Assembly (NCBI GenBank): GCA_937868245.1
Contig: CALMMI010000466.1
Location: 1-9,801 of the forward strand
DNA: 9,801 nt
Source of the DNA: an uncultured Ignavibacteria bacterium
GTDB taxonomy: Bacteria > Bacteroidota > Ignavibacteria > Kapaibacteriales > UBA961
Reading direction: 5' to 3'
Shown: positions 1 through 6,196 of the stretch, piece after piece
How positions within the stretch are numbered: the stretch's first letter is position 1
Layout: each line of letters opens with the position of its first letter
Program-made: the position numbers and the translations under genes
The notes under the pieces: model-generated
What the model saw: only the letters and a program-made list of their open reading frames with translations
The model's database searches: none
Told to the model about the DNA's origin: nothing

Positions 1-1
1 G

Positions 2-493
2 GGCATCATGACAACTGCTGCTGCTTTCGATTTAGCAAATGCAGAAGAAAAAGATTTGGTGGAGATTGCTCCCCAAGCTATTCCTCCCGTCTGTAAAATC
101 ATAGATTACGGAAAGTTCCTCTATGAGCTACAGAAACGCGAAAAGGAGCAGAAAAAGCAGCAGCACCAACAGCTTCTCAAGGAAGTACGTTTCAAGTGGC
201 GTACCGACACGCATGATTTTGACTTCAAAACACGTCATGCAGTAGAATTCCTTGAAGAAGGACATAAGGTAAAGGCAACAGTTATGTTCAAGGGACGGGA
301 AATAGTCCACCAGGAAATAGGACTTGCTCTTTTAGAGCGATTTGTAGTGGCACTCGCTGATCATTCTAAAATAGATCAGCCGATTCACTCCGAAGGACGT
401 TCACTGTCGGTAACACTTGCTCCGGAAAAAGTAAAGAAAAAGAAAGAGGGCGACGCGACCGAGCCAGTGCCTCCAGTTGCTCCAAAAAATTGA
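2..493 (+). CDS. infC: Translation initiation factor IF-3 (5' end outside window)
   Basis: IF-3 binds the 30S subunit, keeps it apart from 50S and checks the start codon and initiator tRNA. The frame is open from base 2 (Gly-Ile-Met...), so the ATG at 8 is internal: the residues around it match the usual LGVMS segment of IF-3. Roughly the first 25 residues and the true start, which is a rare codon in some bacteria, lie outside the window. Visible parts are the end of the N-terminal domain with the family signature LVEIAP...PPVCKIIDYGKF, a Lys/Gln-rich linker helix, and the C-terminal domain (KEVRFKWRTDTHDF to SVTLAPEK). The tail is a KKKK stretch followed by a Pro/Ala-rich end, slightly longer than many family members. 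It is the first gene of the infC-rpmI-rplT cluster, and rpmI follows after 44 bp. Confidence 0.96.
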   Translation, partial: GIMTTAAAFDLANAEEKDLVEIAPQAIPPVCKIIDYGKFLYELQKREKEQKKQQHQQLLKEVRFKWRTDTHDFDFKTRHAVEFLEEGHKVKATVMFKGREIVHQEIGLALLERFVVALADHSKIDQPIHSEGRSLSVTLAPEKVKKKKEGDATEPVPPVAPKN

Positions 494-537
494 TAATTCT
501 CTCGTAGTTTAATTTTTATTTAATCTTAGGTGTTTCA

Positions 538-735
538 ATGCCAAAAATGAAGACAAAATCCGGCTCGAAAAAACGCTTTACCATAACAGGTAGCGGAAAA
601 ATTCGCCGTAATCATGCATTTGTGCGCCATATTCTTACATCAAAAACACGCAAGCGTAAACGTAATTTACGTAAAGCGGGTCTTATCGATGTAGCGGATA
701 TGAAGCTCATTCAACGCGCTCTTGCTCTGCGCTAA
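538..735 (+). CDS. rpmI: 50S ribosomal protein L35
   Basis: This is a small basic protein of the large ribosomal subunit. Its 65 residues are the usual length for L35. The start MPKMKTKSGSKKRF and the RKRNLRKAG segment are diagnostic. A modest Shine-Dalgarno-like AGGTG at 528-532 precedes the ATG by 5 nt. It lies in the standard order between infC and rplT and is presumably co-transcribed with both. In E. coli and Bacillus this operon is repressed by L20 binding to leader RNA. A leader upstream of infC would be outside this window. Confidence 0.97.
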   Translation: MPKMKTKSGSKKRFTITGSGKIRRNHAFVRHILTSKTRKRKRNLRKAGLIDVADMKLIQRALALR

Positions 736-759
736 AAAGCAAACAAATTTCTTTTTTGT

Positions 760-793
760 GGTAAAGGGGAATATAAGAAGCTCTCCCTTTGCC
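760..793 (+). promoter_or_regulatory. Hairpin in the rpmI-rplT gap, possible L20 control or attenuator element
   Basis: Bases 760-769 pair with 784-793 as a 10 bp stem (with one G-T pair at each of two positions) around a 14 nt loop. The stem is followed by CTCATC and then TTAATTTTT (800-808), which directly precedes the rplT Shine-Dalgarno at 809-814. A weaker AAAAAG/CTTTTT pairing (734-739 with 751-756) lies just upstream. The structure is visible in the sequence. A role in L20 autoregulation or partial attenuation is inferred only from its place in an operon known for L20 feedback. The T-run is interrupted, so it would be a poor terminator. Confidence 0.4.
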
Positions 794-821
794 CTCATCT
801 TAATTTTTAAGGAGTAACGTC

Positions 822-1169
822 ATGCCACGTTCTACACATAAAGTAGCTTCCCACCGCCGTCGCCGCAAGTTTATAAAACTTGCCAAAGGATATTGGGGAG
901 CACGTAGTAAAGTTTGGACAATTGCTAAGAATCACATTGAAAAAGGACTTTCACACGCTTATCGCGATCGTCGTCGTAAAAAACGTCTGTTTCGCAGCTT
1001 GTGGATTGTTAGAATAAATGCTGCCGCCCGATTGCACGGTACAACATATTCGAAACTGATGAACGCATTCAAGCAAAAGAATATTTCGATTAATCGTAAG
1101 ATTCTTGCTGATATGGCGATGAATCAACCCGCAGTTTTTGCAGTTATTCTACGCAAAGCTATAGGTTAG
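822..1169 (+). CDS. rplT: 50S ribosomal protein L20
   Basis: L20 binds 23S rRNA, is needed early in 50S assembly, and in several bacteria represses its own operon. The 115 residues match the family length. Family features are the very basic N-terminal extension (VASHRRRRKFIKLAKGYWG), the central RDRRRKKRLFRSLWIVRINAAAR and the globular C-terminal part (YSKLMNAFKQKNI to ILADMA). It has the strongest Shine-Dalgarno in the window, AAGGAG at 809-814, with 7 nt to the ATG. The stop at 1167-1169 is followed within 25 bp by a strong terminator, so this cluster ends here and is not transcriptionally fused to pheS. Confidence 0.97.
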   Translation: MPRSTHKVASHRRRRKFIKLAKGYWGARSKVWTIAKNHIEKGLSHAYRDRRRKKRLFRSLWIVRINAAARLHGTTYSKLMNAFKQKNISINRKILADMAMNQPAVFAVILRKAIG

Positions 1170-1192
1170 ATTTCAGTTTTTTTGTAAGTTGC

Positions 1193-1226
1193 AAGGGCGT
1201 TCACTGGTGAACGCCCTTTCTTTTTT
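1193..1226 (+). terminator. Rho-independent terminator after rplT
   Basis: The arms AAGGGCGTTCAC (1193-1204) and GTGAACGCCCTT (1207-1218) are perfectly complementary with a minimal loop, followed by TCTTTTTT up to 1226. GC-rich stem plus T-run is a textbook intrinsic terminator. It closes the infC-rpmI-rplT transcript and separates it from the next gene and pheS. Confidence 0.9.
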
Positions 1227-1258
1227 GTAAAAATGGCTTTTGAATGCGTTAATTGACT

Positions 1259-2911
1259 ATGAAAATTAAGAGAATAGAACTGAAAAATTTCAAACGGTTT
1301 ACTAACCTGACGATAGATATGTCGGGGTGTGAAGTGTTACCTAAACTGGTTTTGCTTATCGGGGCGAACGGTTCGGGTAAGAGTGCTGTGTTTGATGCGT
1401 TTGAGGTCGTTTCAAAATTTGAATCAAAAGATTTTCCTAATAAGAAAACAAAATACTATTTAAAAAACAAGCAGGAACAAAGTGAGATTCAAATAGAAAT
1501 CAACGATAATATTCACAAAATCTATATTTCGCCCTACAAAGAAGATTTTCCAGTACATTATCCTCCAGTAATTCCTTATTCTTTATCATTTTATGGTAGG
1601 AGTGCTGTGCGGTACGTGTCACGCCTTACCCGCACAAATATCCAGGCAATAGACATTACCAAAAATTCTGACAAGCCAAACTACTATATTGATCAGGACA
1701 GCAGATTTGAAAATGATCTTGATACTTTGATGTATGAGATAATGGAGACAGTTTTTAAGGGTATAAATACATCAGATAGCGAGTTTGTAAAGGATATTAA
1801 GTCGTTTCTTTCAAGAATTAATGACTCTTTGAAAAGAATATTTGGAGAAGGTGAAAGTACAAGTTTGAGACTAGATAGTTTTCTTCCTCCAGCAGATGGA
1901 GTGCCAATACAATTGATGTTTGTAAAGGGTGTATCGGAGATTCACTATGATTTACTTAGTTCTGGCGAAAAAGAAGTAATTAATATTCTATTTAATTTGT
2001 TAGTTCGATCACCTCATTATCAGAACAGTATTTACTTTATTGATGAATTAGATGCCCACTTACATACAGAATTACAATATAATCTGTTAAAAGAAGTAGT
2101 TGAAAATTGGATTCCCGATGACTCTCAACTATGGACAGCATCTCATTCACTGGGATTTATTCACTATGCCCAATCATCTGAGCATAGTGCAATTGTTGAT
2201 TTTGATAATCTTAATTTTGATCAAAGTCAAACATTAACAGCTAAAAGCAAAGATGAAAGAAGTGTTTTTGATATAGCTGTTCCATCGGATATGTTGCCAT
2301 ATCTTTTCAAAGATAAAGAAGTAGTTTTTTGCGAAAACACCGATTCAAAGTTATATAATTATATTAGTCTTTCAAATAAGGTTTTTCTTGGATTACATGA
2401 TAAAAAGGATGTGTTCTTGAGAATCCTGGAAAAAAGTGATGGTGTGCAAGGAATAGTAGATAGAGATTTTTTAAGCGATGGTGAAATTCAAATTCTGTAT
2501 GGAAAATACACGTCACTGTATATTCTAAATTATTACTGTATTGAAAATTACCTCTTTCATCCGGATAATATTGCAGAGTATAAGCCAGGATTCGACACTT
2601 TAGAATATATCAAGAGAATTAAAGAAGTAAAAAATAAAGAAAAAGATGAACTTATTCGAACTTTAGATAAAAATAGAAGTTCGTATATCTTTTTTACAAA
2701 GAATAACATACTTGGTGAACAAAACAGTAGTGAGGGGTTCGCAGATATAAAACGAATGCTGGAATCCGACGATTTTGAAGAATTCTATAAAGTATTTTCT
2801 ATGAAAAAACATACAAATATTTGCAGAATACCCAATGTTAGTAAATCCGATTTGGCAAAGACAAAGTGGTTCCGTAAACAAATTGAAAAAGTATTTGCAA
2901 AAAACATATAA
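1259..2911 (+). CDS. AAA/ABC-type ATPase fused to a TOPRIM/DUF4435-like domain; candidate PARIS- or OLD-like defence protein
   Basis: The protein has 550 residues from the ATG at 1259; a TTG at 1253 would add two. No clear Shine-Dalgarno precedes either start. The N-terminus (MKIKRIELKNFKRF) is typical of SMC/RecF/OLD-type ATPases. Visible motifs are Walker A GANGSGKS (35-42), signature LSSGEKE (about 233-239), Walker B IYFIDELD with Asp262 and Glu263, and the switch histidine in TASHS (His296), so the ATPase looks intact. From about residue 350 a second domain shows VVFCENTD (Glu359), GIVDRDF (Asp401, Asp403) and YYCIENYLFHP (Glu429), the acidic pattern of DUF4435/TOPRIM nucleases. An AAA ATPase plus DUF4435 is the AriA-AriB pair of PARIS, and OLD proteins also join ATPase and TOPRIM. 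It lies between the rplT terminator and pheS, ends 26 bp before pheS, and is AT-rich: single 60-base rows at 2221 and 2341 are 30% and 23% GC, against 45% for one in pheS (3541). The domain call is firm; a defence role is inferred. Confidence 0.85.
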   Translation: MKIKRIELKNFKRFTNLTIDMSGCEVLPKLVLLIGANGSGKSAVFDAFEVVSKFESKDFPNKKTKYYLKNKQEQSEIQIEINDNIHKIYISPYKEDFPVHYPPVIPYSLSFYGRSAVRYVSRLTRTNIQAIDITKNSDKPNYYIDQDSRFENDLDTLMYEIMETVFKGINTSDSEFVKDIKSFLSRINDSLKRIFGEGESTSLRLDSFLPPADGVPIQLMFVKGVSEIHYDLLSSGEKEVINILFNLLVRSPHYQNSIYFIDELDAHLHTELQYNLLKEVVENWIPDDSQLWTASHSLGFIHYAQSSEHSAIVDFDNLNFDQSQTLTAKSKDERSVFDIAVPSDMLPYLFKDKEVVFCENTDSKLYNYISLSNKVFLGLHDKKDVFLRILEKSDGVQGIVDRDFLSDGEIQILYGKYTSLYILNYYCIENYLFHPDNIAEYKPGFDTLEYIKRIKEVKNKEKDELIRTLDKNRSSYIFFTKNNILGEQNSSEGFADIKRMLESDDFEEFYKVFSMKKHTNICRIPNVSKSDLAKTKWFRKQIEKVFAKNI

Positions 2912-2937
2912 GTAATATATAATTAAATTTATTAGAT

Positions 2938-3954
2938 ATGCTCCAAGAAATAACAAATCTCCGTTCTCAAATCGAAAATGACATTAACTCAATCTCTTCA
3001 TCCGAAACTCTTGAGCAATTCCGTCTTGTACATCTTGTCAAGAAGGGAACATTACAAGGTCTCATCGAACGCCTGCGCGAAGTTCCTAAAGAAGATAAGC
3101 CTGCTGTTGGTAAAGAACTGAATCTACTGCGTGTATTTGCCGAAAGTGAATTTAATCGATTAAAGGAAAAGTTTGAATCGTCAAAAAATCAAACTATAAA
3201 GATTGATTTAACTCTTGACGGAAGGCAAGGCAAAAAAGGAAGTGTACATCCAATCATGCAGACCCTTGATGAAATACTGGCTGTGTTCCGTAAAATGGGG
3301 TTTTCTGTTGCAGAGTCGGCAGATTTGGAAGATGATTACCATAATTTTGAAGCATTGAATTTTGCTGCCGACCACCCTGCGCGCGATATGCAAGATACTT
3401 TCTTCATTAAGGATGAAAGAAATGATTTGCTTCTGCGTACTCATACGTCATCAGTGCAAATTCGGTTAATGCAGTCTCAGCAACCTCCGATACGTTCCGT
3501 TATGCCGGGTAGGGTATATCGTAATGAAGCTGTAAGCGCGCGCTCACTTGCGGAGTTCCATCAGGTTGAAGGATTATGTATCGACAAGAATGTTACCTTC
3601 GCAGAGCTAAAAGGAACGATTATTACCTTTGCAAAGGAGATGTACGGTTCAAGTTCTAAATTCCGTTTCAGACCATCGTATTTTCCATTTACAGAGCCAA
3701 GCGCTGAAGTGGATATTTCCTGTTACTTATGCGGAGGCAAAGGTTGCAGAATATGTAAATATTCCGGATGGCTGGAAATATGTGGTTGCGGTATGGTACA
3801 CCCGAATGTACTGAAAAACTGCAAAATTGACCCTGAAATCTATAGCGGGTATGCATTTGGTTTTGGAATTGAACGTGTTACAATGCTTCGTACAGGAATT
3901 GATGATATACGGTTGTTGTATGAAAATGATGTTAGAGTTTTAGAACAGTTTTAA
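2938..3954 (+). CDS. pheS: Phenylalanine--tRNA ligase alpha subunit
   Basis: PheS is the catalytic subunit of the alpha2-beta2 enzyme that charges tRNA-Phe. The 338 residues match the family. The N-terminal about 85 residues form the tRNA-binding coiled coil and the rest is a class II core. Motif 1 begins at HPIMQTLDEI (104-113), motif 2 is GRVYRNEAVSARSLAEFHQVEG (191-212), and motif 3 is FGFGIERVTML (307-317). The phenylalanine-site segment FRPSYFPFTEPSAEVDI (244-260) is present. Residues 262-273 form C-x2-C-x4-C-x2-C within CYLCGGKGCRICK, a metal-knuckle-like insert that I recall from many bacterial PheS proteins but not from E. coli. No Shine-Dalgarno is visible. The beta subunit gene pheT does not follow and must lie elsewhere. 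With only 26 bp upstream, pheS may share transcription with the ATPase gene or use a promoter inside it. Confidence 0.97.
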   Translation: MLQEITNLRSQIENDINSISSSETLEQFRLVHLVKKGTLQGLIERLREVPKEDKPAVGKELNLLRVFAESEFNRLKEKFESSKNQTIKIDLTLDGRQGKKGSVHPIMQTLDEILAVFRKMGFSVAESADLEDDYHNFEALNFAADHPARDMQDTFFIKDERNDLLLRTHTSSVQIRLMQSQQPPIRSVMPGRVYRNEAVSARSLAEFHQVEGLCIDKNVTFAELKGTIITFAKEMYGSSSKFRFRPSYFPFTEPSAEVDISCYLCGGKGCRICKYSGWLEICGCGMVHPNVLKNCKIDPEIYSGYAFGFGIERVTMLRTGIDDIRLLYENDVRVLEQF

Positions 3955-3983
3955 CTTGTAACTATCAAAATCACTTTTAGAAA

Positions 3984-5351
3984 ATGCTTATGACGATTTC
4001 TGAACAATCTCCGGTAAGTACAGTAAAGAAATGGTGGAAATTCTCGCTAACAACGCAAATCCTTGCTGGTTTGGTGGTAGGTTTGTTAGTGGGTTGGGCT
4101 TTTCCGAATTTTGGGACACAGCTTTCGTTCTTGCGTGATATTTTTCTGAATTTGATTAAGTCGATAATTGCACCACTTGTGTTTTCTACAATCGTAATTG
4201 GGATTGCAGGTGGTGGAGATTTAAAGAAAATTGGGAGGATGGGTGCTAAATCCATACTCTACTTTGAAATTGTAACCACGATTGCACTCTTTTTGGGTTT
4301 GGCTGTTGTAAACATTGTTCGTCCAGGGGCAGGTGTGATTCTGAATGCAGATACAAGCACACTGGGTACTATTGCGCAAAACCACCCGAAAACACTAATT
4401 CAAACTATTGTCCATATCTTTCCATCGAGCGTTATTGAATCAATGGTTCGGGGGGATGTACTGCAAATTGTTGCATTCTCGATACTTTTTGCAATGGCTG
4501 TCTCGGCAGTAGGTGAGAAAGGAAAACCGATACTAAGGTTCTGCGAATCGCTTGCCCAAGTGATGTTCAAGTTCACAAATTATGTGATGATGTTCGCGCC
4601 GTTTGGAGTAGGGGCTGCAATGGCTGCAACAATCGGACACCAGGGGCTGGATGTATTGAAGAATCTTGGGATGCTTATCGGGTCATTATACCTTGCTCTT
4701 ATTTTGTTCGTTGTAATAGTATTGGGTACTGTGGCACTTATTGCCCGTGTTCCTATCAAACAATTCCTTAAAGCCGTCCGCGAGCCTTTTACGATTGCAT
4801 TTGTTACTACGAGCAGTGAGTCTGCTCTTCCCAAAGCAATGGAAGTAATGGAACGCTTGGGAGTTCCAAAGCGAATCGTCGGTTTCGTAATGCCTACCGG
4901 ATACAGTTTTAATCTTGATGGAACAACATTATATTTAGCAATGGCATCAGTTTTTGTAATTCAAGCAGTTGAAACTTCCAATCCTGAGTTTCATTTTAGT
5001 TTCGGGCAGCAGATTATGCTCATGCTCTCACTTATGATAACTTCTAAAGGAGTGGCTGCAGTACCTCGTGCTTCTCTGGTAATATTGTTGGCTACACTTA
5101 ATAGTATTCCGTCGCTGCCTGCGGGAATTGGTGCTGTTGGTGTAGCAGTAATCTTTGGTGTGGATGAATTGATGGACATGGCAAGGACATCAGTTAACTT
5201 AGTAGGAAACTGCTTGGCAACTGTTGTAGTTGCAAGGTGGGAAGGTGAATTTGATGATGTGCGTGCATCTGTTTTCGGAACTCCGAATGAAATGGCATTA
5301 GATTTAGCTGAAGGTGAAATAGCTTTTGCCGGAGCAGAAGAAATGGGATGA
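3984..5351 (+). CDS. Dicarboxylate/amino acid:cation symporter (DAACS family), probably glutamate/aspartate
   Basis: This is a secondary transporter of the inner membrane that couples acidic substrate uptake to Na+ or H+. The 455 residues are a normal length. Family marks are present in order: the Ser-rich hairpin 1 TTSSESALP (275-283), TM7 NLDGTTLY (310-317), hairpin 2 SKGVAAVPRAS (354-364) and TM8 DELMDMARTSVNLVGN (394-409). By alignment to the archaeal GltPh pattern, Asp398 and Arg401 match its Asp394 and Arg397, which hold the substrate amino group and side-chain carboxylate. This favours glutamate/aspartate over C4-dicarboxylates. The last helix (NLVGNCLATVVVARWEGE) looks more DctA-like, and Asn409 replaces a sodium-site Asp. 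Substrate and coupling ion are therefore unsettled. An in-frame ATG at 3990 is an equally possible start. It follows pheS by 29 bp, so co-transcription is possible. Confidence 0.93.
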   Translation: MLMTISEQSPVSTVKKWWKFSLTTQILAGLVVGLLVGWAFPNFGTQLSFLRDIFLNLIKSIIAPLVFSTIVIGIAGGGDLKKIGRMGAKSILYFEIVTTIALFLGLAVVNIVRPGAGVILNADTSTLGTIAQNHPKTLIQTIVHIFPSSVIESMVRGDVLQIVAFSILFAMAVSAVGEKGKPILRFCESLAQVMFKFTNYVMMFAPFGVGAAMAATIGHQGLDVLKNLGMLIGSLYLALILFVVIVLGTVALIARVPIKQFLKAVREPFTIAFVTTSSESALPKAMEVMERLGVPKRIVGFVMPTGYSFNLDGTTLYLAMASVFVIQAVETSNPEFHFSFGQQIMLMLSLMITSKGVAAVPRASLVILLATLNSIPSLPAGIGAVGVAVIFGVDELMDMARTSVNLVGNCLATVVVARWEGEFDDVRASVFGTPNEMALDLAEGEIAFAGAEEMG

Positions 5352-5591
5352 ATCTGAATAGCTGTAAAATGTACGATTATCCTAATTGCAACCTTATCGG
5401 TTACAGAAGCAATAGGAGTTGATATTTTTGATTCTTCCAGTTAGAAAATAGTATCAGAAATGTAGAACCGTATTCTATTTTGTGTTTTATCTGTATTTTT
5501 GTAAAATAAATTGAATGCACCTGTTGCATCTTGATGCCGTGTCGATTCTGAACTCTTAAAATGCCAATATACACCCTATCATGGAGATTCA

Positions 5592-6137
5592 ATGACTATT
5601 GTATTATTTAGTACGTCAGGCGTTGACAAAGGCACACAAGCTGCACTTCTTTCCGAGAGAAAAAGCATTCCACATTTATCAACCGGCGAAGCATTGCGTC
5701 AGGCTATTGCAGCCCAAACTGAACTTGGAAGAGTAGCAAAACAAATTGTAGAATCGGGTCAGCTTGTTTCGGATGAAATAGTAACTGGTATTGTAAAAGA
5801 GGCGTTAGATAAACCTGAATATGTAAATGGTTGTATTTTTGATGGTTTCCCGCGCAATCAAAGTCAGGCTATAGCATTAGATTCGTTACTTGAAAAAGTA
5901 GGGAAGGAAATTGACAGCGTTATCAATATCAAAGTTGCAAACGAAGAAATTGTTGACCGCATGCTAAAGCGCGGACGTAAGGATGATTCCGAAGAAGTAA
6001 TTCGTCACCGTTTGGATATTTATAATAATCAAACAGCCCCTCTGTTAGATTACTATACAGAGCATGGTAAGTTAATTTCGATTGATGGTAATGCTGATGT
6101 GGAAGAAGTGTATGCTAGGATTGAAAATATTCTGTAG
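5592..6137 (+). CDS. adk: Adenylate kinase family protein with altered P-loop
   Basis: Adenylate kinase interconverts ATP + AMP and 2 ADP in the cytosol. The 181 residues fit the short-LID form. AMP-site marks are present: HLSTGEALR (28-36) in place of HISTGDMLR, and DGFPRNQSQA (84-93) with Arg88 and Gln92. The LID region KRGRKDDSEEVIRHR (126-140) keeps arginines 127, 129, 138 and 140 but is about four residues shorter than forms with KRGxxSGR. The C-terminal QTAPLLDYY...IDG pattern is normal. The P-loop is not: the usual GxPGxGKGTQ is STSGVDKGTQ (7-16), with the first Gly, the Pro and the Gly before Lys13 replaced by Ser, Ser and Asp. Lys13, Gly14 and Thr15 remain. GGAG at 5583-5586, 5 nt before the ATG, sets the start. 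Tandem stops TAG TAA end it. It may be the housekeeping enzyme or a divergent paralogue. Confidence 0.85.
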   Translation: MTIVLFSTSGVDKGTQAALLSERKSIPHLSTGEALRQAIAAQTELGRVAKQIVESGQLVSDEIVTGIVKEALDKPEYVNGCIFDGFPRNQSQAIALDSLLEKVGKEIDSVINIKVANEEIVDRMLKRGRKDDSEEVIRHRLDIYNNQTAPLLDYYTEHGKLISIDGNADVEEVYARIENIL

Positions 6138-6161
6138 TAATAGTTCTTCTTATGGTTTTTT

Positions 6162-6196
6162 AGTGGAGTAGCAAATATTTGCTACTCCACTTTTTT
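6162..6196 (+). terminator. Rho-independent terminator after adk
   Basis: Bases 6162-6191 are a perfect 30 bp palindrome (AGTGGAGTAGCAAAT and its reverse complement) followed by TTTTT. It lies 24 bp after the adk stop. On the minus strand the palindrome is followed by CTAAAAAACC rather than a T-run, so it is a one-way terminator for adk. The stop of the convergent ABC transporter gene is at 6195-6197, so the T-tract touches that coding end. How the minus-strand transcript ends is not evident. Confidence 0.87.

Noticed and set aside
1221..1250. Promoter for the ATPase gene between the rplT terminator and 1259
   Set aside because: No -35/-10 pair or TTTG/TAnnTTTG pair with correct spacing was found in this short stretch.
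1253..1258. TTG at 1253 as start of the ATPase gene
   Set aside because: ATG at 1259 gives the typical MKIKRIELKNF start and is a stronger codon. Neither has a Shine-Dalgarno, so TTG cannot be fully excluded.
1170..2937. Flanking direct or inverted repeats that would mark a mobile element around the ATPase gene
   Set aside because: Comparison of 1227-1258 with 2912-2937 by eye showed no shared repeat, and no recombinase is present.
3955..3983. pheT expected after pheS
   Set aside because: The following 29 bp gap and gene are unrelated to PheT. pheT must be elsewhere, which is common enough not to count as an anomaly by itself.
5385..5413. Imperfect hairpin ATTGCAACC/GGTT...GCAAT after the symporter gene
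   Set aside because: It has a 6 nt bulge and the nearest T-run (5425-5429) is not adjacent, so it is a poor terminator. Nothing else convincing was seen in 5352-5591.
5471..5501. Bacteroidota-type promoter TTTG ... TATTTTTG upstream of adk
   Set aside because: The -7-like box 5494-5501 fits, but the TTTG at 5479-5482 is only 11 bp away instead of about 19-21, and such words are common in AT-rich DNA.
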